DNA from: Tethya wilhelma | Taxonomy: Eukaryota; Porifera; Demospongiae; Tethyida; Tethyidae | DNA length: 64,000 bases | Assembly: GCA_964030475.1 (NCBI GenBank) | Contig: CAXIPT010000014.1 | Coordinates: 62,001-126,000, forward strand | Reading direction: 5' to 3' | Part shown: positions 1-11,174 of the stretch, in pieces | Layout of the letters: every line of letters begins with the position of its first letter | Numbering within the stretch: the first letter of the stretch is position 1 | Notes under the pieces: generated by a model | Database searches by the model: none | What the model was told of the DNA's origin: nothing | What the model saw: only the letters and a program-made list of their open reading frames with translations | Made by a program: the position numbers and the translations under genes

Positions 1-324
1 CAACGAACGTACAGTGAGGAAGTATCGTGAGGAATTCTTCTCAAACAAAGGAGAGTTGGAAGAGACAAAAAGAGGCAAGTATGCTCGTTCCGTTGTTTAC
101 CATGATGAAGAGATCCTGCTGTATGGGTGAGGTTTCAAAAAGGGGCACCCAACATGACAGCGTACACTTTTTGTGAGTGGGTAAACAATGACCTCCTTCC
201 GGCTTCCCACCTGCCTCCACAGTACCCCATTATACCCCATTCATATTATCCCAGTAGCCTTTTCATTTATTGCACACCTCTCGTCACTATGTTTTGGCCA
301 ATATCTCACCATGGCAACAAGTAA
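1..324 (+). pseudogene. Fragment of a DDE-transposase-like protein (N-terminal part)
   Basis: Two frames carry protein-like sequence. The first, from the window edge to about 130, is charged and ends at a stop. The second, about 130-215, contains the phrase FCEWVNNDLLP. I recall a similar 'FCxWVNxxLLP' block in the N-terminal part of DDE-type transposon proteins of cnidarians and sponges, but I cannot check it here. After about 230 the reading becomes low-complexity. No catalytic residues are present, the left edge is cut by the window, and a stop or frameshift near 129 separates the halves, unless an intron starts at the GTGAGG near 128. Best read as a decayed fragment. Confidence 0.35.
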
Positions 325-591
325 TCAAGACGGAGTGGTAAATTTTATTAAGTACATGGTAAGTCGATTCTCACATAAAAGTTTGGTTGCTATGGAAACA
401 GGTCTTCAGCTCCGCCTAATTAATTATTCATTAATTCAAAATATTTAACGAGTGGTANTTACGGGTGGGGCTGCTTCTATTGCTGAGATATAAGCGTTTG
501 AATGCAGCTATGTCAGCCATGGCTAGCTTCTCTCCCATTAGTACACGGGATGCGTTGCCATGTAAGTACATGATGCAGCTGCTGCTCTGCA
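325..591. other. Non-coding, no gene seen
   Basis: AT-rich sequence with a single ambiguous base at 458. The stretch about 465-525 (GTGGGGCTGCTTCT, then GAGATATA and ATGTCAGCC) resembles 19690-19755, so it is probably a dispersed repeat. No open frame stands out. Confidence 0.3.
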
Positions 592-2040
592 TCTCATTAT
601 ACTAGCCACTAGGGAGAGAAGGTTAGCCACTTAAAATTTAACCCCTTTTCTACCAGTAAATCATGTGATTAGTTTCCAGTGACCGTCCAGAATCTTTGTC
701 TGTACTCTGTGTCCCTCGGGCTGTGTTAGTGTACACCAAGAGATTCAGAGTGATGAAGATCAACGCTGAACATTCAATGCAGGTAGACTTATAAAAATAA
801 GAGGTAGTTTATGGCTTGTACAAACTACATATAAAATTTGTGATAGGGTGTTATGTAACCTACAAGTCAATATCTCAAGTTATTGAGTCAAATTGACAAC
901 AGCTTACTTGTTTATTTTTTATTTTAGTACACAATACAGTTGATGTGACCATATGGCTGACATCACGTACTCTGGGACACCACAGACTATAAAGTCAAGT
1001 TAGGTCTTTGCCTGCTGTCTATGTTTGTCGCTGCTATGAAGCTCTTCTATTTACTCAGTTAAAGGTTGGTTTAAGTTGAATTAGTCGTACAGAATGATGT
1101 TTTTCTTGGTAGAAAAGCTCATGTTGCATATTGCTTGTTTATCTCATCATATGCATAGTGTTATTGTGAGTTAGCTTGTTCGGGGCCAAGATTCCTTCTT
1201 TGTAAATGTAAGAACTAGTACAGACGATACTATACAATTTACAGCTGCTTTCCCAGGCTCCTCCTAGCTCATTCGCAAAATTAAATATGAAAATTAGCCT
1301 GTCCCGGCCTATAGACATTCATACACTCAAACCTCCGAAATGGATACTTTGGGGACAATATAAATTCAGTTTTTTTGTCCTTTGTGAAGAAGTTGTCCTC
1401 TTCTCAGAGGTTCTGTTTGTAATGCTTCAATATACGGAATTGGAATTTTGGGTAACTGAGAATCGTCCACAGTCAGAGGTTCTACTGCATGTAGCTATAA
1501 TTGTAATAATCAGGTTCTTTTAGTACTAGCTATATAATAATCATTCTGTTTCAACTTGCAGGTTTTGATCTGGAGTAGGATGAATATCTAGCTGATAGAG
1601 GAATATCTTTTTGGAGCATCTTACCTCAATCTCACAATGTTATAATAATTAATATTATTGCAGCATATTAGTGCATTCATGATATAGCTATGTTTCACTA
1701 CCGTTGAACTTGGACAATCTATGTATCTCAGTAAATAAACTATGATCAATATTTTTAGCCATGCATGTCATACAATCTGACAGCATCAAAGTCCAGCAAG
1801 AGGGGGGCAGTAATTGGCATGTGCATGTAACTTCCGGGTCCTCAGTTGTCAGTGACAAATTTATACTGAAAATATTATATGCAAGAGAATTACTTCAGAC
1901 AATGATGCATATTCCAAGTTATGCCTGCAGTAAAAAGATATAATGCTGTAAGTGAAGTACACACTGAGTAGTCACAAAAGGGTTAATAGCGAATTTTTTA
2001 ATTGGCTAACCTTCTCTCCCTAACGCCACTTCTCATTATA
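592..2040. repeat. Element bounded by imperfect ~60-bp inverted repeats
   Basis: The segment about 592-652 (core AGGGAGAGAAGGTTAGCCA, then an AT run and CCCTTTT) is repeated in reverse complement at about 1977-2040. The arms are imperfect. The 1.3 kb between them holds no convincing gene; the short ORFs at 1287-1523 and 1761-1943 look random. This fits an old non-autonomous TIR transposon or two opposed copies of one repeat. No target duplication was identified. Confidence 0.4.
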
Positions 2041-2284
2041 ATCTTGCATATTTAATGTGCAACAAAAAACAATGCATTGTTCATGAACTAAACACTTCTA
2101 GCAGAAAGAAATCTCTTCCAGATGATCAGAAGATGGCCCACAGTGTTGCAGAATCGCTGGGCTATGCCAGGAGCTGTTAATCTGTGCGTAATAGTGAATA
2201 AATGTATTGTACATTGTGTATAATAAATTTGCAATGAAATTTGTGGGAGAAAGAAGCTAAGCACTTATTATGTGCAATCCGTAT

Positions 2285-3965
2285 TGGATCATGTCCAGTA
2301 CACGGACCCCGGCGCGAATTAATTGTGCGCGCTATTTATGATATAGTAATCTGTCGATAATTCCTGCCCCACCCCCCAAGCCACTTCCGGTAGTGTTTAA
2401 AATTTGAACACAACAACAAAAGTTTGAACTCAACCACACTTCTGCCAGGGCTGGGCTGTAGAAGGAATCTTAATTTTCCAGACATCAGATGTGGAGCGGT
2501 ACCAGTGTTCATGTAGGGGTAGAATGAAGCCTGAACCAGCTTGAACGACTTGACACTGCCAGAGTCACACAGCAAACCCCACTGACACCAGACTGGCTCA
2601 TGGGAACAAGAGTATGATGGCAGTGACTCATGTAAGTATATTTTTTCAACATGTACATACATTGATCAGTTAGCTTATTCGTAAATAAGTCAATTGTAAT
2701 AGGCAAAGTTGGATATATATCAGTTCAGTATGCTAGGTTGTTACTTGAACTACAATGGATATTTGAGGTTTATATCTCGGCATATATTATCAAATGCAGC
2801 TCTGCCTGTCCTGCCATGACGGTCGAACCACATAAACTCATCAAGATATGAGCTAAGGTGTGTACGCCTAACTCCCCTCATTGCCTTCAATTTCAACTTA
2901 ACTCTATTCCAGTAGCTCTCTACGGTTTGGGTATTGACACCTGTCACTGGATCCATGAAGTTTTGAGAGTGGTTGACTACTCTGTGCCATGAGACATGGC
3001 TAAGTGTGGATACTTGATTATAGGCAGCCCACTCATCACTCCAAATCTCCGTGTTGGGCTTCGTGTGTGCCTGAATAATTGGCAGCAACGTGACTGCATC
3101 TCGCTGGTGTACTATTTCCATGTAGCCGATTCCAGGGCTGGTACTAGTATCAACTAGGCCAAATACCCAGATGTTGTTGCCAGGTCTTCCACGGTGGTTC
3201 TAAATGACATGACATTATATAAGGTAGTGTAACCTTTTTATTTTATTATCTTAATATCTGTATTTATCATTTAATTGCATAATTATCATACAGAGAATGC
3301 TACCTTGGGCTTGTGACTGAAACGTGACTCGTCAATCTGGACTACACTCACAGGCCCATTGCCACTGACTGTGGTGTCATCATGGTTCAAAAGATGCCAT
3401 GAACAAATCTCTCGGAGCCATTGATAAAAGTCAATGGCAGTAGTCCGGGAAACTTCACACTCTTTTGCTGCAATGGTAACAGAGTATTGGCGTACCCACC
3501 AGTACATCAGCAACATGGACTTCCGTAGGGGGATGCTTGTCTGCTGGAAAAACGTACCCTCACGTAGAGACACTGACTTCTTGCAGTTTCTGTGTGGACA
3601 CCTCCATCTATTATCATTGCATTACTCCTATCAGTATAATGTTTTATGGTATTTTAGTATGTAAAGTATTGTTGACTACCTATATTCGTCTTGTATGTCT
3701 GATCTCTTCTGCAGTCCCATGGGGGCAGTACAAGCTGGGCATTGCCTGGTTGTGTGCAGCAACCCTAGCCTCTGCATGTAACTAATCAAGCTTTCCATGT
3801 CACCAAACAAGTATCCACCAATAGTAAAGAGACTTAGAGTTGCCATTTTCTTAGTTGTATTTCCCGCCAAAACAGCGCCAATCAGTTGCAAGAACGCGCG
3901 TTACTATATCATAAATAGCGCGCACAATTAATTCGCGCCGGGGTCCGTGTACTGGACATGATCCA
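2285..3965 (-). mobile_element. Merlin/IS1016-type DNA transposon with perfect 65-bp TIRs
   Basis: The 65 bases at 2285-2349 are the exact reverse complement of 3901-3965. The arms include GGACCCCGGCGCGAATTAA. Between them lies one minus-strand gene of the ISXO2-like/IS1595 transposase family, which in animals defines the Merlin superfamily. The gene starts 10 bp inside the right TIR and ends about 400 bp before the left one. Perfect arms and an uninterrupted spliced reading frame point to a recent arrival. I could not find a clear 8-9 bp target duplication: the flanks are GCAATCCGTAT on the left and TGCCACCAATG on the right. Confidence 0.85.
2750..3891 (-). CDS. Merlin transposase, three exons, apparently intact
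   Basis: ISXO2-like DDE transposase predicted to cut and insert its own element. Exons on the minus strand are 3891-3680, 3607-3304 and 3199-2750. The two introns (72 and 104 bp) have GT-AG ends and keep the frame, giving 321 residues. Exon 1 carries a CPAC zinc-binding pair. The exon 1/2 join reads EYRWRCPHRNC and gives the second cysteine pair. Exon 2 has a helix-turn-helix-like stretch (EVSRTTAIDFYQWLR) and the first catalytic Asp in QIDESRF. The exon 2/3 join reads KPKNHRGRPGNNIWVFG, typical of the family. Exon 3 carries the second Asp in WSDEWAAY and the C-terminal VNTQTVESYWNRVK region with the final acidic residue. I chose the ATG at 3891 because it lies just inside the TIR. No stop or frameshift is seen. 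Confidence 0.85.
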
Positions 3966-4357
3966 TGCCACCAATGCCGATGCCACCACCATTACAGCAA
4001 ACAGACTAGCTCCGCCGCTGAGCCACAATCTGGAAACTTCAACCAGTAGACATTGAACTTCGAGAACTTTTTACTCGTGCCAATCTAATCCTTTCAGTTT
4101 ATTTATTTGATTTTGTATCTATCTCTCTTCTTGATCTTGTTGACCTTAGTCTGTCCATGTGATCATGAATGAGCTGCAAATATCGCGAATGAGAGCTGCA
4201 AAGATAAAGCTTATTATGTATAAATAGATCTATGCGCACTATACATGCCTATATATGGAGTTGGGCTATATATATAGAGAGAGGAGTGGTGACTTGTACT
4301 ATCAATAGAAATCGAGAAGTGATGATGTCATCTAAATGGGAAGCATTAACTATGTAT
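3966..4357. other. Non-coding, no gene seen
   Basis: About 390 bp of AT-rich sequence between the Merlin element and a family B repeat. It contains short TA-rich runs (ATATATATAGAGAGAG near 4270) and nothing that looks coding. Confidence 0.3.
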
Positions 4358-5327
4358 CATACGTACGGTAGTATAAAAAAGTAGGAATGGGTCGACTGTC
4401 CCATTGACACAATAGACAGAATGTTCAATATTATATTATAAACTTTCAGGGAAACAAGGCTAAGCCTTCAAATGCATTTTATAGCTTCTCCCAGACAGTT
4501 TACTTACTGTATTAACCAAGAAAACTGGCAAAAAGTTTCTGGAGCACTCTGGAGAGAGCGCCAGCGAGAAGTGCAATTTTGCTCTCCTTCCTTCAAAACC
4601 TTTCCTAACTGACTTACTTGAACGCGCATTTTCCAGACAAACTAAAGGCATTGAACCAACTTTAACTATATAGTGAGACTTCATTTCATTTGTACTACAG
4701 TAGTACGTCCTTTTTGACTTGTTTGCTGGCGAAAAGGCAGCAAACAAAGTTTAGGCAGCTTTGAAAATCTCGATATAAAATCTGTACTTTTTATTTAGCC
4801 ATTTTGATGTAGGTAAAGGTCTTCAATAGACCACGTGGTTTGCAATTACTTATAACACGCATGCGCATTAAATGTACAGTCAAGTTCTGCTACAACTAGT
4901 CTCTGCTGTATGAATGTCTCCATACAATTGAGCACCTTAGTGTTTAAAAAAGTGAATTAATGAACAAGTATAGTAAAAATTTTATAAAAATTATAAGTGT
5001 AGGAATGGGCAGTGCGGTAAAAAGCAATGAAACAAGGTAAGTTTCTGAATTTCGGCACATGACTACTTCATTTTTGTGCCCTACTCTTATGCATTACCGT
5101 GTACCTACATTCTACATACTTGTTACTTTATCCAAATTAGTCAAGTGATTGCTTGCATTGACTCATGAGCCAAATGACCAACATTTCAGTATAATGATGG
5201 AATTCAAACTTGCAAATGAAGTAGTCATGTGCTGAAATTCAGAGACTTACCTTGTTTCATTGCTTTTTACTGCACTCCCCATTCCTACACTTCTAATTTT
5301 TATAAAAATTTTTACTATATCATAGCT
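4358..5327 (+). mobile_element. Foldback element family B, copy 1
   Basis: The left end reads ACGTACGGTAGTATAAAA followed by AGGAATGGG. The right end, about 4965-5327, is a long imperfect hairpin: its left arm (AAAATTTTATAAAAATTATA, AGTGTAGGAATGGGCAGTGC, then AGTCTCTGAATTTC-like sequence) returns inverted after about 5215. The body matches, in reverse orientation, 62925-63422 and parts of 58020-58442. It encodes nothing convincing, so it is non-autonomous. Confidence 0.65.
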
Positions 5328-5801
5328 AGACATACAACCATTACTTCAGAGTAGTATGCTAATGGATTTTTTAAGTAGAACTAATAACTTCCATTTATTT
5401 GTTTATACAACTACATTGTAGGGCATGGTATCATACTCTGGTCTGACATCACACTACTGAGCCAATTTAGGTTTAACTGGCATAGACACTTTCAATCGCA
5501 CAATGACTATATAGCTTCCTAGAAAGCCATAGGCCAAGCCAAACCGGCTTTTAACACAATGCCAGAGTGAGCATTACTCATCGGGGGCCTATTTACTATA
5601 CAGACTGCATGCTGCATTGCATGTACAGAGGGATAGGAACAGGGGAGGCACTTTATTCACTCCATGTGAAGTACGGAAATTCATTTCCGTCACATGATTT
5701 CCTGTATAGCTTAATCGTAATAAATTATTTACCGTTATATTATACATGATACTTATGAACGTAAACAAACTCGACAAAAGTTTCAGTAATAAAAAAAGTG
5801 A
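5328..5801. other. Non-coding, no gene seen
   Basis: AT-rich sequence downstream of the OTU exon. The phrase ATAGGAACAGGGGAGGCAC near 5633 recurs, slightly changed, near 9914 beyond the other side of the MULE-like gene. It is too short to call a terminal repeat. Confidence 0.3.
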
Positions 5802-6349
5802 CTATGTAATTTCAACAGTATACTCTGACTCTGAGGAAGAAAGAGCAGGTGGTGAGTGAGAAAAACTTGTACATAAAATGCTGTCATAATGGCATGCTTT
5901 TGAATAGCAAACTTCCATCCACTTTGGCAAGTTTTGACAAGTCAACCATTCAGGAACACATGAGATGAAACATAAGCATGGCTGAAAGCACGTCCACCTG
6001 TATTCTCCAGGAACAAGTGAGTCTGTTAGAACATAAATAGGAATTTGAAGCATAGATGCACATGCTGCAAGTTCCATTTGTGTTCCCCAACACCCATTTG
6101 GTTCAAATGTTGCTGCACGGAGAGTTGACCATCAGGCAAATATCCCAGCAACAGTGTTTCATTCTGGGAAGCAAAGTAAATAATTGCATCACGAAGTTTG
6201 TGATGTTGTTCAGCATCTCCAACAAGTTGATGAGACAATGACCGGAACATGCAGTTACCATCTGCTAACATAGGCACAATTTGTCGTTCCAATTTAGCTA
6301 AGAAACTTGTGAGATCTTCTGCTTGATTGTGAGATGTTAAGTTTTGTTG
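5802..6349 (-). other. OTU protease exon of the MULE-type gene, frameshifted
   Basis: Last exon. It shows the OTU catalytic motif ADGNCMFRSLSHQLVGD (Asp and Cys nucleophile), then a helical stretch ending HLNQMG. A one-base loss near 6088 changes frame, after which CWGTQMELAACASML and the late catalytic His (ACHYDSI) follow. OTU enzymes cleave ubiquitin or similar chains and occur in several transposon families. The frameshift removes the His if real; an assembly error is possible. Confidence 0.75.
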
Positions 6350-8098
6350 CTGAAATAAATTTTTTATACATGTGTTATGTTTTTTTGGGTGCTAGTATAA
6401 TAAGTCACTCACATTTTGCTCAAATCTTGATGGTTTATCAATTGAAACAAGGCATCGTCGTAGCTTACAGCATTGCTTCTTACGTCCTGGTCCGCCATAT
6501 TTTGGCATGTCCTTACAGGATGAGCATTGACCACAGTTTTCACGAGAACATGACCCACATCGTTTCCTCTTCTTCCCTGTATTAATTAAATTGAAATAGT
6601 TGATTTTAAATGAGGCTATAGACATGACATGTGGCATTGAACACATACTGTAGCTATAGTACAGAACAAATTGATATGAATGTGAAATACCTATTGAAAT
6701 GCTTTTTCCTTGAGTAGCATTATCAGCAGGCTGAGTAGAGGTCTTGTTCGGTGAAATGGTTGCTGGAGTAGATGCTCGCGTGCTGTTTGTTTCTGATAAA
6801 GCCTGTTCAACCAATGTTTTTGCTGCCTGCATGTATACATCATGTAGACAATCATTTATTGTGTGTGTGTGTATGTGTGTGTGTATGTGTATGTAGGCTC
6901 TATAATATTATAAGTCCAATATGTTCATGCATCCACATGTACATGTACTGTAGGTTGTACCTTCTTGAGCTTTGCCACTTTGGTTCCAACCCGATTCCGA
7001 ATTTTCCAGTCTGTACGTACTCTGCCCCTCCTTGTTTTCAATGGTAGTGATTTGTATCGTTTACTGACTTGTTGAGCTCTTTTTACAGCTGCTTTTCGTG
7101 CATTTGGTAACAAAACCAATCCTTCTGACTTTGGTAGTTTCGATCTAAATTCTTGTATAAGGTCATCAAGCTTCTGTGAAAGATCATGCATGTCTTGTGG
7201 ATTTACACAGTTGTATGTTAGAGTTTCCAAAACTCGTAGGTTTGTTCTAGCTCTCGTGCCCTCTTGCTTAAGAGTGTGGACCAATGTCTGTATTATAAGC
7301 ATAAACAATACACATAATATTATGGCCGATTACAATTTTCAAGTGAAAATCTTAAATGCGCATTATTTTATTCATACCCTTTCAGTTGGTAACTCTTTAA
7401 TTGTGTTGTTGCTATGTTGCTCTGGTGCAGGTATTTGTGAGTCATCAGGCATAGTTTCAACTTGTGATTGGTCACTGAAATTTCTATCAATAGCATTGGC
7501 ATCCATGCTGAGGTAAGCACTCTTCAAATATTCAGCTGGTAGTTGATTCCAACTCCATTCAGGATAAAGATTAAATATTGTGAAAAAATGCTTACATGGG
7601 ATCTGCCATTGTATCCAATCTGGACATGTGCATGAAGGCATTTGGTTTGTATTGTTTGTCCCAAAATCCACCTCGTGAGTCGTGCCTTTAGAACCCTTAA
7701 CAGTAAACTTTCCTCTCTGTGGGTCTATTACACTTGTGTCACTAGCAGAATATTTTAGTGCCTTTGTTTTTCTCTCCAAACAATGTAAGATTGTGCTATG
7801 AGGCCTTCCATGCAAGTATTCAGGCACAAAACTTTTGTACGATCTATACTGACTTGACAACTTGTAATTCTTAAAGAGATATTTTTGGTAGCTTACAGGT
7901 AGAAAATCTTCGACAAGAAGAGACACTATTTTTGAGATTGTCAAACTCTTCTGCTTTGGAAGGAAACTGTATTTTAGGATCTTGTTTAAAGACTCTGCTC
8001 CATTATTGGTATTCACTGCAGCATGGTATGATCCATCACGATAGGCTCTAGCCCATTTCTGTAAAGTGCAGAATCATTATTATACAGGCACTTACACA

Positions 8099-8132
<34 letters not shown>

Positions 8133-9485
8133 TGCACACACACTAACACGCACAGCCAGTACATGTACATATGTAGCTTACCTCAGGGATTGATAGCCAC
8201 TTTGTTTGTAACCATTCTCTTACTTGTGCATTCCTTTTCCAGATATGCGATTGTTTCAAATTTTCGACTTCATGTTGGTAATTATAATCTATAGGTGCTG
8301 TTGTATTTGGTTGGGCATGAGCACATTTTCTTAACAAAGATAGTAACACTTCAGCATCTGCTTCTGATAGGCCATGTTTTCTGTCCTTTACCCAGCGCTC
8401 CCAGCATTGCTCTTGGTGAAAGTCACAGAGATATGTTTTGCATGCAGGAAATGCTTCACCTATAGCAGATATCTCTGCATCACTGTAGTCTGTCATAAAG
8501 TACATAGGTTTCCAATCAGGATTCCATTGTGATAATATTTTCAGCGCCTCACAAATGTGTTGAGCATCCTCTGACTGAACTATAAATTCAGCAACCACTG
8601 AATAGCCAACATTTGTCTTTACTGACAAGAAAAAAAGTGGAAGTTCGTATTTTGTTGTTTTATATGTGGCATCTAGCAAAGAAATTGTATTTCCGTACCT
8701 ATTTAGCAATTGTTGTTGCCAGGATTCTTGATGAATAAAGAGGAGTGTGTGACCCTGTGCATTGCTCTGTATGCTTTGTTCTGTATCAGGTTCTGTGAAT
8801 GGTCTGAATAGAAACTTTTTTTGGGGGTCTTCTTTTACCCATTGATCAACTTTTAACTTTAAGTTTTCCTGATCTAGGTGTGATAATTGACATGATTTTT
8901 GAGCACGATATATGTGATTTCTAATGTCATCAGGTGTGGGATAGTAGGACCTGTCAGAAATATCTGGCTTTGAATCAGGGCAAAGTGTGTGATTGACATA
9001 GTATTTTAAAGCTCTTGCAACTTCTGGTACACTACTAATACCTTCAGAAACTAAGTCATGTATTTTTATTGCCAACTTTGGGTGCATTTTTTGTGCATAG
9101 GCAATTGCCCCTTCTGTGGGATGTACCTTGTGATGAGCTTCTTTAGTTGGCAGTACAACAAAATACTTGTTTTTACATCAGTTGCCTTGCGTAGTTGATC
9201 GAGCTTTTTTGTTTTCATTTCTTTCAACTTTCTAGGTGATAGAAGATGTGGACTCTCAACAGCATACTCTGGAAACAGGGTAAGGGTCTTCACGGTGATG
9301 TGTGCAAGACAACCAATTTTTCTTGTTCCTTGTAATACAGTGCGTTTGGAGTTGGATTTCTTCTCCTTGAAGTATTGTCTACCAAACTGGCAATCAAGCC
9401 TCCTAATTTCACTTACCATAAATGGCGTACTATTGAACTCGATTGTTTCACCTTCGATGGTATGTTTCCAAAAGATCTTTGTTTT
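5802..9485 (-). CDS. MULE-type transposase with SWIM, CXXC and OTU domains (multi-exon, two frameshifts)
   Basis: Large spliced gene, about 1,050 residues in the visible exons. Minus-strand exons are 9485-8182, 8058-7378, 7287-6961, 6826-6691, 6576-6413 and 6349-5802, all with GT-AG joins that keep frame. Order: an N-terminal DNA-binding-like region (LQGTRKIGC...FPEYAV, resembling FAR1/CaRF-type domains); a MULE DDE core (Asp in LLDATYKT, Asp in FMTDYSDAEI, then CDFHQEQCWERW); a SWIM finger (CTCPDWIQWQIPCKH); a basic linker; a CXXC zinc finger; an OTU cysteine protease. Two single-base losses break the frame: in an A-run near 9172 and near 6088 inside OTU. The first coding exon lies upstream of 9485 and is unresolved. 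I found no TIRs, so it may be an autonomous transposon or a domesticated gene. Confidence 0.8.
6413..6576 (-). other. CXXC zinc-finger exon of the MULE-type gene
   Basis: One exon encodes KKRKRCGSCSRENCGQC, then SSCKDMPKYGGPGRKKQCC and RRC. The spacing C-x2-C-x2-(x2)C-x2-C-x2-C, the 'DMPKYGGPG' turn and KQ-C-C...R-x-C match CXXC fingers of the CFP1/MLL/DNMT1 type, which in those proteins bind unmethylated CpG. Both splice joins are in frame: SIG-KKRKRC upstream and FEQN-QQNLTS downstream. Confidence 0.8.
6857..6900. repeat. (GT)n microsatellite in an intron of the MULE-type gene
   Basis: A GTGTGT run interrupted by GTAT units, within the intron between exons 6826-6691 and 7287-6961. Confidence 0.8.
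8093..8143. repeat. (CA)n microsatellite in an intron of the MULE-type gene
   Basis: An ACACAC run of about 50 bp with a few substitutions, within the intron between exons 8058-7378 and 9485-8182. Confidence 0.85.
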
Positions 9486-10433
9486 CTAATTGTGTGTTAG
9501 GAATTTAATAATGAGGTCAACAACTATTGAAGTATTTTTACAAGCTATAGATTTTACCGTGTTGGTCTTATGTCTTGTTGGGTCGAAAAAGTCGAAGATA
9601 GTGGTGTGGAGCAAGCCTTCTTGGAGCTCCGGGTACCAAATGAACAACAAGTTTCTCTTCTATGCTGATCGAGCACGTCATCAATGGTGTCCACAATCCC
9701 CTTGTAGTAATTTAAACCAGCACTACTCAAATTCTTTGCCCAGGTAGGTTTAGCCATGGTCTTACTCACTTTTCATTTTCCCGCCAAGACTTGGAAAGTA
9801 CACATGGCCGGCCGTGGTGGCTTGCACAATACGCATTTTCATGCATGTACCAGCCACGCCCCCTGAACTATCACGTGACCGTCCCCAGATGATGTGAATA
9901 AAGCGCTTCCCATAGGAACAGGGGATGCACCTCTACTTTTTTAGTTGGGGGTGCTTCACTTGCTCATTGTCAGGCTTGACACAATTAGCTATTACTTGTG
10001 AATGTTTTCATAAATATTAATAATTAAGCAACCCTTTGTACTAAATTCATGGACCCCCACTTAGATTCCTACCCCTCTGATGTATGATTGACAGATTGTA
10101 TCTATGGATATTTTAGCCCACATTTTCAAAATCAGGGCCTAGCAACTTCAAATACTGGTAGTATGTATAAAAAATATGAATAATTCTTGGCCTTACTTAC
10201 CTCAACGCTGCTGTCATTGCGATCATCGCCGACGCTCGACGCCGTGTGCGCGCACGTGCAGCGCAAAATTTTGATCACATGTGCTAAATCGCGACATTAC
10301 ACATTATTGAAATGCAGCTAGCAAAAAAAATATAGAAGAGTTCTGCTGAAATTGAAAGTGGTTTCTACTTAACCTAAGGTAGTTCTTCTTGGTTCATTAG
10401 TTTAGGTTTGATTTTGTTACTTTTATTTTTCAG
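9486..10433. other. Upstream of the MULE-type gene; possible unresolved first exon
   Basis: A minus-strand ORF at 9769-9554 starts with ATG close to a CCCGCCAA box and could be the first exon, but I could not find a donor that joins it to the exon at 9485 in frame. The rest, 9790-10433, is non-coding, with a GC-richer patch (GACGCTCGACGCCGTGTGCG near 10230) that may be promoter-like. Confidence 0.3.
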
Positions 10434-11174
10434 CTTGGATACTCTATATGTGTGTAAAACATGTCATTCAGAGGTAGCATGCCCCCATTGTCCACAGCTA
10501 ATGGGCTAGAATTGTGTACTGTTCTCCCGGAATTATCATGTTTGAATGAGCTAGAAGCTTCATTAAGTGTTCCATTAATTAAGATGGTAGCATTACCCTC
10601 TGGCAAACAGAGATCTATCTATAGTCCAGCTGTTAATGTGCCTACTAAGATATATAATGTGTGCAATGTGTTGCCCCGATTGCCTTCTCAATCTGAACTG
10701 ATTCCACTCAAGTTTAAACGTAAGCTTGTATACAAGGTACACTACACGTATGGCTATGTAACTCCTGAGAAGCTTATTAATGCATTGAAGTGGTTGAAAG
10801 CCAATAATCCAAAGTATGAAGAGATATCCATTAACAATGATGATGCAATCAGTAATGATCCTGAATTGTTTAGTAGTCTGCTTAATCTTCCTGATACACA
10901 GCCTGATCAATGTGACACACAGCCTAAACAATGTGATACTCAGCCTGGTACTATGGAATGTAAGCCTAGTCCCCAAAATAATTCCCAATCTGCCTTGTAT
11001 TCAATCCAAGAGAGCATTGAGCCCATGGATGTTGATGAACCACCTATTGATAATAGTGATGATGAGCGTGCCCAAATGATAAGAGCATTTGAATCCCTCA
11101 GAGTTAAAGCAAACAGAAGAGGTTTTCAAATTCATGATGTGTCTACAAATGAAGACTGTACAATTCAGTATTAG
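10434..11174 (+). pseudogene. Helentron N-terminal domain (DUF6570-like)
   Basis: Protein-like from a CKTCHSE finger-like start (another frame, about 10450) into an open frame at 10461-11174. The stretch with NGLELCTVLPELSCLNELE, MVALPSGKQ and LPRLPSQSELIPLKFKRKL, then YVTPEKLINALKWLK, is the conserved block found at the start of animal Helitron proteins. It is followed by an acidic tail with a repeated DTQPxQCDTQ motif (positions 10894-10950). A frameshift separates the finger from the rest. Confidence 0.7.

Noticed and set aside
2285..2349. Palindromic flanks of the Merlin TIR as a target duplication
   Set aside because: The outer bases (ATCATGTCCAGTACAC and mirror) are inverted, not direct, so they belong to the TIR and are not a duplication.
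4460..4747. 95-residue minus-strand ORF repeated near 63011-63316
   Set aside because: The two occurrences are the same non-coding family B body in opposite orientation. The frame is not conserved between copies.
6772..7047. Cys/Val-rich plus-strand ORF
   Set aside because: Produced by the GTGTGT microsatellite and opposite confirmed exons of the MULE-type gene.
5633..9932. ATAGGAACAGGGGA repeats on both sides of the MULE-type gene as its terminal repeats
   Set aside because: They are direct rather than inverted, about 20 bp, and have no matching context.
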